From contig NC_022549.1 of NCBI RefSeq assembly GCF_000967915.1, positions 732,366-796,365 of the forward strand: a DNA stretch of 64,000 nt, given 5' to 3'. The notes below the pieces were generated by a model. That model saw only the letters and a list, made by a program, of their open reading frames with translations. It was not told where the DNA came from and did not search any database. The stretch comes from Paracholeplasma brassicae. GTDB lineage: Bacteria; Bacillota_I; Bacilli_A; Acholeplasmatales; UBA5453. Made by a program: the position numbers and the translations under genes. Below are positions 51,320 through 59,990 of the stretch, in pieces. Within the stretch, counting starts at the first letter, position 1, and every line of letters begins with the position of its first letter.

Positions 51320-52684
51320 ATGACTTTTAAACTGGAAACATTGAGCATTGATGAAATTGTGGTTCTCTTAGATCAACAACAGTTGACCTCAAAAGACCTA
51401 GTCAACTACTATTTAAATCAAATCAAACAGTACGACAAGAAATACAATAGTGTTGCAATCATTAATGAATATGCAATAAACGACGCACAAACGCTTGATT
51501 TAGAAAGAATAAAAGGTCATAAACGTAGTTCATTACACGGCATACCAATATTAATTAAAGACAATATTGTGACAGCAACAATGCCAACCACCGCAAATTC
51601 AATGGCATTGCATGACTTAGTTGGCCACACCGATGCACCATTAGTTCAACAATTGAAAGAAAAAGGTGTCATTATCCTAGGTAAAACAAATCTCTCTGAG
51701 TTTGCCTATTTTATGAGTTATGATCAAATGCCTTCTGGGTATGGTTCGCTTCACGGTCAAGTAGTGCACCCATACGATCCACGTATTGATCCACTGGGTT
51801 CATCAACCGGAAGTGCCGTTAGCGTTGCTGCAAATTTAATCCATTTAAGCATTGGAACGGAAACCAACGGTTCATTAATGGCTCCGGCACTACAATGTGG
51901 TATCGTTGCAATTAAGCCAAGTTTAGGTTTAGTGGATGGCGATTTGATTTTACCAATCTCAAAACGTCAAGACGTGGCTGGTCCAATGGGAAGAACCTTA
52001 AGTGATTGTGTGCATTTGTTGACACTGATGAGTAAAAACAATCGAGATTATCAGTCTTTTTTGAAGACTAAAACAAAAGACCTAAAAATTGGATTCATTC
52101 AATATGAAAACAGTCCATATAGTGACGAGGAAATAAATATACTAAAAAAAGCAAAAGAAATCTATTTGAGTGAAGGTTATCAAATCAAAGAGCTTAGTTT
52201 TATATTAGAAGACTTAGAGAATCATTTAACACTCGAGTATGAGTTTAAAAACGATTTAAATCATTTTTTAGCGGATAAGAGAATCTCGTCTTCAATGAAG
52301 TCATTAAATCAAATCATTGAATTTAATCTTGAAGATAAAAAAAACCGTATGAAATATGGGCAATCCATATTAACGAGTTCACAACAAAAAGGCAGTCTGA
52401 TGGATGATAACTATAAGGCATTGATTGAAAAACAAGAAAAACAACTTTCAAAATATGAAAACTTGCTCGATGATGTGGATCTCATCATTTCAACAAGACG
52501 AACATCCTACGCTCCAATGCTCGGTTTACCGTCCATTTCAATTCCAGCAAAACCAATACTTGATTTGACCCCAAGAAGTCTTATCTTTGTTTCAAGACGA
52601 TTCGATGAAGACAAACTAATCGAAATCAGTTATTTGTATGAACAAAAAACGAACTATCGCTATCAACATACTGAAATACAATAG
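51320..52684 (+). CDS. Amidase-signature enzyme (GatA-like fold, not GatA)
   Basis: Amidase of 454 aa with the Ser-Ser-Lys triad visible. Lys is in GIPILIKDNI near 78, the cis Ser in PLGSSTGSAVSVAAN near 158, and the nucleophile Ser in GTETNGSLMAPA, where Asn replaces the usual Gly before Ser. gatC and gatB are absent, so it is likely a stand-alone amidase rather than the tRNA amidotransferase. GGAGG precedes the ATG. It follows the MATE gene by nine bases. Confidence 0.88.
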   Translation: MTFKLETLSIDEIVVLLDQQQLTSKDLVNYYLNQIKQYDKKYNSVAIINEYAINDAQTLDLERIKGHKRSSLHGIPILIKDNIVTATMPTTANSMALHDLVGHTDAPLVQQLKEKGVIILGKTNLSEFAYFMSYDQMPSGYGSLHGQVVHPYDPRIDPLGSSTGSAVSVAANLIHLSIGTETNGSLMAPALQCGIVAIKPSLGLVDGDLILPISKRQDVAGPMGRTLSDCVHLLTLMSKNNRDYQSFLKTKTKDLKIGFIQYENSPYSDEEINILKKAKEIYLSEGYQIKELSFILEDLENHLTLEYEFKNDLNHFLADKRISSSMKSLNQIIEFNLEDKKNRMKYGQSILTSSQQKGSLMDDNYKALIEKQEKQLSKYENLLDDVDLIISTRRTSYAPMLGLPSISIPAKPILDLTPRSLIFVSRRFDEDKLIEISYLYEQKTNYRYQHTEIQ

Positions 52685-52730
52685 TCCGTTTTTTTTATTT
52701 ATAAAGTTATCACAAAATGTGTTTTCTCTC

Positions 52731-52759
52731 TTGTATGAAAACGTTTTAAATGATAAAAT
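52731..52759 (+). promoter_or_regulatory. Promoter of the nucleoside ABC transporter operon
   Basis: TTGTAT at 52731-52736, 17-base spacer, TAAAAT at 52754-52759. Confidence 0.7.
52736..52749. promoter_or_regulatory. cre-like site inside the promoter spacer
   Basis: TGAAAACGTTTTAA matches the CcpA consensus at 13 of 14 positions (A instead of C near the end) and sits between the -35 and -10, where binding would repress. Confidence 0.5.
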
Positions 52760-52797
52760 GAATATGGTTTAAAAAACATAATTAACAGGAGGAAGAA

Positions 52798-53923
52798 ATG
52801 AAGAAGCTTTTAGTTTTACTATTAGTATTTGTTTCTGTGTCAGTGTTAGCGGCTTGTGAAAAAGACGTTCTTGATCCAGAAAAACCAAAAAATTGTCTTA
52901 ATTACCGATAAAGGTGACATTACAGACAAATCATTTAACCAAGGTTCATACGAAGGGGTTAAAGCATATGGCGATAAAAATGATATCGAATACGCTTATT
53001 TAAAACCTCAAGATGCAACCGATGCAGATTACATTGTTGCTATTGAACAAGCAATCGCTGATGGTGCAACGATTATTGTTACACCAGGTTACTTATTTGA
53101 ACCAGCTGTCAATGAAATGCAAGTTGATTATCCAAATGTCAAATTTATTCTTCTAGATGGCTCTCCAGCAAACGTTGAAGGTGGCAAAATTGAGAAGAAC
53201 GTTTATTCTGTATTTTACGCTGAAGAACAATCAGGTTTCTTAGCTGGTTATGCGTCAGTTAAAGATGGTTTCCGTAAATTAGGTTTTATGGGTGGTATGG
53301 CAGTCCCTGCAGTACAACGTTTTGGACATGGATTTGTTCAAGGTGCGGCTGCAGCAGCTAAAGAATTAGGCTTAGCTGAAGGCGCTGTAACAATCGATTA
53401 TTTATACACAGGTGACTTTAAAGCTACTCCAGATGTACAAGCTGCAGCTGCAACTATGTACAATGCTGGTGTTGAAGTGATCTTTGCTTGTGGTGGTGCT
53501 GTCGGACAATCCGTTATGGCAGCGGCTGCAGGTGCATCAAATGAAACAGTTAAAAAATACGTCATTGGTGTTGACGTTGACCAAAGTTTTGATTCTTCGA
53601 CGGTCATCACATCAGCGACTAAGAATCTTGCAGCATCCGTTGAACAAGCATTAGAAGCTTTATTCGAAACAGGTAACTGGGATAAAGATTTTGGTGGTAA
53701 ATCAGTGGTACTTGATGCATCAAGAGACGGTGTTAGCTTACCTATGGCAAATTCTAAATTCAGAACATTTACAGAGGCAGACTACAAAGTAATTTTTGAT
53801 AAATTAGTTGCAGGTACTGTTGAAGTAGATAACACTATCGGTGCATTTGGTGACGATGGTTCAGCTTCAAAGCAATTTGAAACAACAGAAGCAAAGGTTA
53901 ATGTAATTAAATTTGGTTCATAA
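52798..53923 (+). pseudogene. BMP-family nucleoside-binding lipoprotein, one-base frameshift
   Basis: Substrate-binding lipoprotein of the BMP/PnrA family. AGGAGGAAGAA precedes ATG 52798. The signal peptide and lipobox (VLAAC) run to EKDVLDPEKPK, where an extra A in the six-A run near 52887-52892 breaks the frame. In the next frame the protein continues IVLITDKGDITDKSFNQG..., a full BMP domain with GGAVGQSVMAAAAG and VIGVDVDQSF, to 53923. Five A's would give one 374-aa protein. Followed by the matching ATPase and two permeases, all intact, so the break is recent or a sequencing error. Confidence 0.9.
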
Positions 53924-53944
53924 TTTTAAATAATTAATTAATGT

Positions 53945-53980
53945 AGGATAAGGGAAGAATACTTTCCTTATCCTTATTTT
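53945..53980 (+). terminator. Intercistronic hairpin after the BMP lipoprotein gene
   Basis: AGGATAAGG (53945-53953) pairs with CCTTATCCT (53966-53974), then a T-rich tail. It probably sets the binding protein above the ATPase and permeases. Confidence 0.7.
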
Positions 53981-54015
53981 AATTAAATGTTTCATCCATA
54001 GAGAGGTGTAATAAT

Positions 54016-55614
54016 ATGCATGACAAAGTCATCGAAATGAGAAATATAACCAAAGCGTTTCCTGGCATTATTGCGAACGATCAAGTCAATTTTGATCTAA
54101 GACGCGGGGAAATCCATGCGCTACTTGGTGAGAATGGCGCAGGTAAGTCGACCTTAATGAGTATACTATTTGGTTTATACTTACAAGATTCTGGTCAAAT
54201 ATTGAAAAACGGGCAAGAAATTGTTATTAATAGCCCAAATGATGCGAATCGATATGGAATTGGCATGGTACACCAACATTTCAAATTAGTTGAAGTATTT
54301 TCAATTCTAGATAACATTATCATGGGAGTAGAGCCTAATTCATATGGTTTTTTAAAGCGCAACGAAGCCAAACAAAGGATTGAAGACCTTTGCAAACGAT
54401 ATGAGTTATCGGTAAATGTTCATGATAGGATTCAAGACGTTAGTGTGGGCATGCAACAACGCACAGAAATATTAAAAATGCTTTATCGTGAAAACGATAT
54501 ATTGATTTTTGATGAACCTACGGCTGTCTTGACGCCACAAGAGATTAAGCAATTAATGGCAACCATGAAGAACCTCACAAAAGAGGGGAAGTCGATTATA
54601 TTTATCACTCATAAACTTGATGAAATCATGGAAGTATGTGATCGAGTAACGGTTTTAAGACGAGGTAAAGTCATCGATACCGTCGATGTTAAAAATACAT
54701 CAAAAGAAGCCCTTTCAAAAATGATGGTTGGAAGAGACGTTAATTTTGTCATCGATAAAAACAGAAATGAAGTCGGTGATGTGGTTTTAGAGCTTGAAAA
54801 CATTTCCGTTATTTCCAATCGAACAAAGAAAAAAGTACTAGATAATGTGTCATTTAAGGTGAGACAAAAAGAAATTGTCTGTATTGCCGGTGTGGATGGA
54901 AATGGTCAAAGTGAGCTTGGTTTGGTTATTTCAGGATTAATCAAAGCAAATGAGGGAAAGATTATGTTAAATGGACATGATATTACAAATAAGTCCATAC
55001 GCTATCGAAATGATAACGGCATGAGTCATATCCCAGAAGATAGACATAAGCACGCTGCGGTTTTACAAGAAACGTTAGCGAATAATCTGGTTTTAAAAAA
55101 ATATCACCTTGAACCTTTTCAATCCAAAGGCATCATTCAACCAAAAGAAATTAATAAACTAGGACAAGAATTAATTGACCGGTTTGATATTCGAAGTGGG
55201 CAAGGATTAAAAACAAAATTTGGATCCATGTCTGGTGGAAATCAGCAAAAAGCAGTCATTGCTAGAGAAATTGATAAAGATTCTGATTTAATCCTATCAA
55301 TTCAAACCGTCCGTGGTCTTGATGTTGGTGCAGTTGAGTTTGCGCATAAAAAATTAATTGAACAACGAGATAAAGGCAAAGCCGTATTAATGATTTCGTT
55401 TGAGCTAGATGAAGTAATGAGTGTTAGTGATCGAATTTTAGTCATGTACGAAGGCAAAGTGGTTAAAGACGTCATGTCGAATGAAATCACAGTTGAAGAG
55501 CTCGGACTTTATATGGCAGGAGCTAAAACAGATGATGTTATAGTCGATCAAACATATCAAAAAAGACAATTGAGTTTGGCAAAGGAGAAGACAAGTCATG
55601 GAAAAAAAGTTTGA
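54016..55614 (+). CDS. Nucleoside ABC transporter ATPase (NupA/YufO-like, two ABC domains)
   Basis: ATPase of 532 aa with two tandem ABC domains. The first has Walker A GENGAGKST, VSVGMQQRTEILK and Walker B LIFDEPTAVLTPQE. The second is degenerate, as usual in this family, with GVDGNGQSE, MSGGNQQKAVIAREI and LILSIQTVRGLDVGAVE. HFKLVEVFSILDNI is the family Q-loop region. It energises the two permeases encoded next and overlaps the first by 17 bases. Confidence 0.94.
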   Translation: MHDKVIEMRNITKAFPGIIANDQVNFDLRRGEIHALLGENGAGKSTLMSILFGLYLQDSGQILKNGQEIVINSPNDANRYGIGMVHQHFKLVEVFSILDNIIMGVEPNSYGFLKRNEAKQRIEDLCKRYELSVNVHDRIQDVSVGMQQRTEILKMLYRENDILIFDEPTAVLTPQEIKQLMATMKNLTKEGKSIIFITHKLDEIMEVCDRVTVLRRGKVIDTVDVKNTSKEALSKMMVGRDVNFVIDKNRNEVGDVVLELENISVISNRTKKKVLDNVSFKVRQKEIVCIAGVDGNGQSELGLVISGLIKANEGKIMLNGHDITNKSIRYRNDNGMSHIPEDRHKHAAVLQETLANNLVLKKYHLEPFQSKGIIQPKEINKLGQELIDRFDIRSGQGLKTKFGSMSGGNQQKAVIAREIDKDSDLILSIQTVRGLDVGAVEFAHKKLIEQRDKGKAVLMISFELDEVMSVSDRILVMYEGKVVKDVMSNEITVEELGLYMAGAKTDDVIVDQTYQKRQLSLAKEKTSHGKKV

Positions 55615-56761
55615 TTTAAAACTGGCTTGGAATAGATTTAAATCCAAGGAATGGTTTCCGACATTTACAGGTTCACTCCTAGCTATTTTACTAGGTATAA
55701 TGATTGGGATTATATTGATTCTAATACTTAACCCATCAAATGCTTCCTTGGGTATTGGAAGATTATTAAAAGGCTCATTCAATCACCCAAGAGGTGGTAT
55801 GATCGGTTTTGGCCAACTGCTATATAACTCAACACCGATCATCTTAACTGGACTTGCCGTAGCATTTGCGTTTAAAACTGGTTTGTTTAATATTGGTGCA
55901 AGTGGTCAATACACGTTAGGGCTGTTCGCAGCATCACTTGTGGGCATATTAGGTGATTCCTTGGGGCCTGTGCAGTGGATTGTCGCCTTGCTAGTTGGCG
56001 GACTTGCAGGTGCAATTTGGGGTGCGATTCCTGGGGCATTTAAAGCATTCTTTAATGTTCATGAAGTGATTACAAGTATTATGTTTAATTACGTTGGAAT
56101 CTATTTTGTTGTCGGGATGTACAAGTCAGATTTCTTGAATACACGTGTGATTAATGGGACAACCAATCGTACGTTAGTTGTGGATCAAGCAGCAAGAACA
56201 CCTTATGGGCCATTTAATGACTGGTTTAGAAACTCAGGGTTAGATATTGGGATTTTGATTGCCATGTTGGTTGCTGTTGTTCTTTACTTAGTTTTATATA
56301 AAACAGTATTCGGACGAGAGTTACGAACGGTAGGTCTAAATAAGGACGCGGCAAAATACTCGGGAGTAAACGAAAAGAAAAACATCATTTTATCAATGGC
56401 CATTGCAGGATTTGTTGCAGGTCTTGGTGGGGCACTCTTTATATTAGCACCAAGTGCAAGAAATTTAGGAAATGCCTTCCCACTTGAGGAAGTGATTGCA
56501 AGTGCCGGATTTGATGGTATTCCTGTAGCATTACTTGCAAACAATAACCCAATTGCAGTGATATTTACGACTTTTTTTGTTGAATACATCAAACTTGGTG
56601 GTAGTTCAATGCAAAGCGTTGGATTCGTATCTGAAATTGTCGATATTATTGTTGCAATTATATTGTACTTTAGCGCATTTACACTCTTTATGACTCAATA
56701 TTTTGGTAAAGTTGTAAAGAAAAAAGATAAATTAGTGATTAAAAAGGAGAGTGACGTTTAA
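55598..56761 (+). CDS. Nucleoside ABC transporter permease 1 (NupB/YufP-like)
   Basis: Branched-chain/BMP-type permease of 387 aa with about nine membrane helices. GQLLYNSTPIILTGLAVAFAFKTGLFNIGASGQY is the family signature. AVGL-type cytoplasmic loop RELRTVGLNKDAAKYSGVNEKK contacts the ATPase. GFDGIPVALLANNNP is another conserved stretch. It is followed immediately by permease 2, whose start overlaps its stop. Confidence 0.93.
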   Translation: MEKKFDLKLAWNRFKSKEWFPTFTGSLLAILLGIMIGIILILILNPSNASLGIGRLLKGSFNHPRGGMIGFGQLLYNSTPIILTGLAVAFAFKTGLFNIGASGQYTLGLFAASLVGILGDSLGPVQWIVALLVGGLAGAIWGAIPGAFKAFFNVHEVITSIMFNYVGIYFVVGMYKSDFLNTRVINGTTNRTLVVDQAARTPYGPFNDWFRNSGLDIGILIAMLVAVVLYLVLYKTVFGRELRTVGLNKDAAKYSGVNEKKNIILSMAIAGFVAGLGGALFILAPSARNLGNAFPLEEVIASAGFDGIPVALLANNNPIAVIFTTFFVEYIKLGGSSMQSVGFVSEIVDIIVAIILYFSAFTLFMTQYFGKVVKKKDKLVIKKESDV

Positions 56762-57744
56762 TGGCATTCTTTATTAGTCAATCGTTATTTTTTATCATTC
56801 CATTGCTAATTGTTGCTTTAGCGGGGATGTTTTCTGAAAAGAGTGGTACTGTAAATATAGCCCTTGAGGGAATTATGGTTATTGGTGCATTTTGTGGTAT
56901 TTTCTTTTTAAATCGTATGCAAGCAGCGGGTGTTTTATCTGATAATAAGCAATTGTTAATTATGCTTAGTGTATTTGTTGGTGGTTTTGGTGGTATTGTT
57001 TTTGCGTCATTGTTGGGCTTTTTAGCAATCAACATGCGTGCCGATCAAACCATTGGTGGAACCGCACTTAATATTCTAGCCGCTTCATTAGCGATTTTCT
57101 TAGCAAAAACACTTCAATCAAATGGGGCTGCTCAAATTGGATTTGATCCACAAGGATTTAGCTTAGGCGGTAAATTTTTAAGAGATGTATTTCCAAACAT
57201 AAACTACATATTTTTTGATCGAGCTTACATTACAACTTATTTTGGTCTATTACTCTTTGGGTTATCAACGGTTATCATTTACAAAACACGTTTTGGCTCA
57301 CGTTTATCTGCTTGTGGTGAACACCCTGAGGCAGCACAATCCGTTGGTATCAATGTTGTATTCTACCGCTGGGCTGGCGTTTTAATCTCAGGTTTTCTCG
57401 CTGGTATGGGTGGTGTGATCTACATATTACCAATTTCAGTTAGTTTCGAAGGTACCGTCGCAGGGTATGGATTCTTAGCGTTAGCGGTATTAATTTTCGG
57501 CCAATGGAAACCGGTTCGTATTTTATGGGCTGCGATTTTCTTTGGAATGTTTAAAGCGCTATCGGTCACATTCTTTGGTATGGATTGGGTAAAAGCGCTG
57601 TCTGAGATTTGGCCATTATTTCCGTTTGGAATGGTATTTAAGATGTTACCTTACCTAGCAACCATGGTTGTGCTTGCGATATCATCGAAACGATCGTTTG
57701 CACCTAAGGCTTCTGGTAAACCATTTATTGCAAAAGGACGTTAA
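56761..57744 (+). CDS. Nucleoside ABC transporter permease 2 (NupC/YufQ-like)
   Basis: Second permease, 327 aa, about nine helices. SEKSGTVNIALEGIMVIGAFCG is the N-terminal signature and RFGSRLSACGEHPEAAQSVGINV the ATPase-contact loop. GFLALAVLIFGQWKP follows. The gene overlaps permease 1 by one base (TAATG) and ends at a strong terminator. Together with the lipoprotein and ATPase it would import purine or pyrimidine nucleosides. Confidence 0.93.
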   Translation: MAFFISQSLFFIIPLLIVALAGMFSEKSGTVNIALEGIMVIGAFCGIFFLNRMQAAGVLSDNKQLLIMLSVFVGGFGGIVFASLLGFLAINMRADQTIGGTALNILAASLAIFLAKTLQSNGAAQIGFDPQGFSLGGKFLRDVFPNINYIFFDRAYITTYFGLLLFGLSTVIIYKTRFGSRLSACGEHPEAAQSVGINVVFYRWAGVLISGFLAGMGGVIYILPISVSFEGTVAGYGFLALAVLIFGQWKPVRILWAAIFFGMFKALSVTFFGMDWVKALSEIWPLFPFGMVFKMLPYLATMVVLAISSKRSFAPKASGKPFIAKGR

Positions 57745-57763
57745 TTTAAACGAGATACACGTT

Positions 57764-57802
57764 AAAAAACTCAGAAGTCGTTTTCACGGTTCTGAGTTTT
57801 TT
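57764..57802. terminator. Bidirectional terminator between the nucleoside transporter and ispG
   Basis: AAAAACTCAGAA pairs with TTCTGAGTTTTT; it can end both convergent transcripts. Confidence 0.9.
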
Positions 57803-57826
57803 GTTAGTTATTGGATGTTGGTTTGA

Positions 57827-58861
57827 TTAATACTCGTCAATCATACGAACCAGTTCGTCATAGACTTCAGCTTCTTTGATTTTTTTAATGATTTGACCAT
57901 GTTTGAAGATCACGGCCTCGCCTTTACCACCAGCGACACCAATATCAGCGTGTTTTGCCTCGCCTGGACCATTAACTTTACAACCCATGATTGCAACGTT
58001 AATGTGCTTGTTGACGCCTTGTAAATACGTTTCAATGCGTTTTGCAATATCGATCATATCGTACTGTATGCGACCACAGGTCGGACAACTAATCAGGTTT
58101 GGTATATCGTTTCTAAGGCCAAGATTTTTTAAAATTTCTTTTGCTGCTCGAATTTCAATCTCAGGGTTATCGGTTAAAGACACACGTATGGTATTGCCGA
58201 TGCCTTCGTGTAGAAGAATACCAATACCCATGGCACTTTTTATGGCACCACTAAAAGCGGTACCGGCTTCAGTTACACCCAGATGTAGCGGGTATTTAAA
58301 GGTTTTTGCGGCTAACCGATAAGTTTCAATCATTAAATTCATATCCGTTGCTTTTAAAGAAAGCGCAATGTCATAGAAGTCCATCGATTCTAAGATTTCT
58401 ATATGACCTTTTGCGACGTTAATCATATTTTTTGCGGTCGGTTCTAAGCCGTCAGGAAGAGAACCACTGTTTACACCAATACGGATTGGAATGTTCTTTT
58501 CTTTACAAGCATTGACGACTTGTTCTACTTTAGAACGGTCTTTGATGTTACCTGGGTTAAGTCTAATTTTATCCACACCTTGATTGATTGCCTCAAGCGC
58601 AAGTTTGTAGTCAAAATGGATGTCAGCCACTAATGGTATATTGATTTGTCTTTTGATGTCACCGAGTGCTTTAGCATCTACTTTGTCAAGAACAGCGACA
58701 CGAACGAGTTCGCAACCTGCTTTTTCCAATTGATGTATTTGTTTAACGGTTGCTTCAACGTCTTTGGTATACGTTGTTGTCATACTTTGTATGATCACGT
58801 GGTTGTTACCACCTAATTGTAAATTCCCTACCTTGATAGGTCTTGTTGTTAATCTTTGCAT
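57827..58861 (-). CDS. ispG: 4-hydroxy-3-methylbut-2-enyl diphosphate synthase (flavodoxin)
   Basis: IspG/GcpE, the iron-sulfur enzyme that turns MEcPP into HMBPP in the MEP isoprenoid pathway. It starts RPIKVGNLQLGGNNHVIIQSMTTT with the TIM barrel, then the 4Fe-4S domain with Cys in SCPTCGR near 265 and NGPGEAKHADIGVAGGKGEAVIFK near the end. 344 aa, the short bacterial form. TTAGGTGATA precedes the ATG and an extended -10 (TGTTATAAT on the minus strand) lies just upstream. No other MEP gene is in the window. Confidence 0.96.
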   Translation of the reverse strand: MQRLTTRPIKVGNLQLGGNNHVIIQSMTTTYTKDVEATVKQIHQLEKAGCELVRVAVLDKVDAKALGDIKRQINIPLVADIHFDYKLALEAINQGVDKIRLNPGNIKDRSKVEQVVNACKEKNIPIRIGVNSGSLPDGLEPTAKNMINVAKGHIEILESMDFYDIALSLKATDMNLMIETYRLAAKTFKYPLHLGVTEAGTAFSGAIKSAMGIGILLHEGIGNTIRVSLTDNPEIEIRAAKEILKNLGLRNDIPNLISCPTCGRIQYDMIDIAKRIETYLQGVNKHINVAIMGCKVNGPGEAKHADIGVAGGKGEAVIFKHGQIIKKIKEAEVYDELVRMIDEY

Positions 58862-59009
58862 ATTATCACCTAATAAGAATTATAACATAAAAAAAATACA
58901 ACATCACGTATTTGCATAAATAAATTAAAAAACAGAAGGTAAAAAAAGGGATTCCATTTGGGTCAAATTATGATATAATTATTTTACAGTTATTGAAAGT
59001 AAAAAATGC

Positions 59010-59038
59010 TTGATATTTACATTTTCTTTTGATATACT
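59010..59038 (+). promoter_or_regulatory. Promoter of rpmG
   Basis: TTGATA at 59010-59015, 17-base spacer, TATACT at 59033-59038. Confidence 0.7.
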
Positions 59039-59067
59039 CTATATGGAATGTCTGGAGGGATTTAAAC

Positions 59068-59217
59068 ATGCGTGAATTAGTTAAATTAGTTTGTACAGAA
59101 TGTGGCGAAGAAAACTACTACACAACTAAAAACAAAAAAACAACGCCAGGTCGTCTTGAAATGAAAAAATATTGCCCACGATCACGTACTTACACAGTAC
59201 ACCGTGAGAAAAAATAA
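59068..59217 (+). CDS. rpmG: 50S ribosomal protein L33
   Basis: Ribosomal protein L33, 49 aa. [23 protein letters not shown] and [20 protein letters not shown] match the family. It keeps the first CxxC but only one Cys in the second half, so it lacks a full four-Cys zinc site. CTGGAGGGA before ATG 59068 rules out the longer in-frame start at 59029. Monocistronic or co-transcribed with the MBL gene. Confidence 0.96.
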   Translation: MRELVKLVCTECGEENYYTTKNKKTTPGRLEMKKYCPRSRTYTVHREKK

Positions 59218-59246
59218 GCTATTCTTAGGAATAGTTTTTTTCTTAA

Positions 59247-59864
59247 ATGCCTGTAATAATTAAAGGCCACGACGACTTAGCTCACACCTACATTCTAAAA
59301 CGATTTGATCATTGCATCATTGTTGACCCAGGCGGTAATTACAAACAAATCATGCAGCACATCGAGGGTTATAAGGTTTCATATATCTTATTAACGCACG
59401 CGCACGTCGATCACATGGAACTCATTCATTTATTCGAATGCCCAATCTACATGCATAAAGATGATTACTTGTTGTTAACAAACGATGACAATAATGGATT
59501 TAAAGATTTAAGACTCACTAGAAAGTTTCATCCAACAAATCTTGATATTCGATTTGTCAAAGATGGTGATTTAATTCCATTTGTGGATCAAACGGTTGAA
59601 GTAATTCATACACCAGGACATACCAAAGGTAGTCTATGCTTTCTATATAAGAGTGAACTCTATACAGGTGATACCTTATTTAAAAGTGGTGTCGGTCGAA
59701 CGGATTTATTTGGTGGGTCAAACATATTGTTGACAAAATCAATTAAAAAACTGTTTAAGCAAGTTAAAGACAACACAAAAGTTTATCCAGGACATGATCA
59801 AGCAACTTCAATAAAAGAAGAGAAGAAAGAAAACAAATACGTCAAACAAATCTTATCCAAATGA
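59247..59864 (+). CDS. MBL-fold hydrolase (glyoxalase II-like)
   Basis: Metallo-beta-lactamase-fold hydrolase of 205 aa. The metal motif THAHVDH starts near 51, His in HTPGHTKG near 125, Asp in YTGDTLF near 140 and His in YPGHDQ near 182. The pattern fits glyoxalase II-like thioester hydrolases often found in Firmicutes. No clear ribosome site precedes the ATG at 59247, and it lies 29 bases behind rpmG. Confidence 0.88.
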   Translation: MPVIIKGHDDLAHTYILKRFDHCIIVDPGGNYKQIMQHIEGYKVSYILLTHAHVDHMELIHLFECPIYMHKDDYLLLTNDDNNGFKDLRLTRKFHPTNLDIRFVKDGDLIPFVDQTVEVIHTPGHTKGSLCFLYKSELYTGDTLFKSGVGRTDLFGGSNILLTKSIKKLFKQVKDNTKVYPGHDQATSIKEEKKENKYVKQILSK

Positions 59865-59898
59865 TATGGTAGAAATCACAAATTCTACCATATTTTTT
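59865..59898 (+). terminator. Terminator after the MBL hydrolase
   Basis: TATGGTAGAA (59865-59874) pairs with TTCTACCATA (59883-59892), followed by a T run. Confidence 0.9.
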
Positions 59899-59916
59899 AT
59901 TTTTTGCACTTTTTAC

Positions 59917-59945
59917 TTGACAGTGCTAATTTGATATTATACAAT
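59917..59945 (+). promoter_or_regulatory. Heat-shock operon promoter
   Basis: TTGACA at 59917-59922, 17-base spacer, TACAAT at 59940-59945, directly followed by the CIRCE element. Confidence 0.85.
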
Positions 59946-59949
59946 AAAC

Positions 59950-59976
59950 TTGGCACTGAATGACACAGAGTGCAAA
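59950..59976. promoter_or_regulatory. CIRCE operator (HrcA binding site)
   Basis: TTGGCACTG, nine-base spacer, GAGTGCAAA. It differs from the consensus TTAGCACTC-N9-GAGTGCTAA at three positions but keeps the GCACT/AGTGC core and spacing. Located just after the -10 box, in front of hrcA. Confidence 0.88.
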
Positions 59977-59990
59977 GAAGAGGTGATGGT

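Noticed and set aside
51320-52684. Amidase as GatA of the tRNA amidotransferase
   Set aside because: No gatC or gatB nearby, and the nucleophile motif differs (NGS rather than GGS), so a stand-alone amidase is the safer call.
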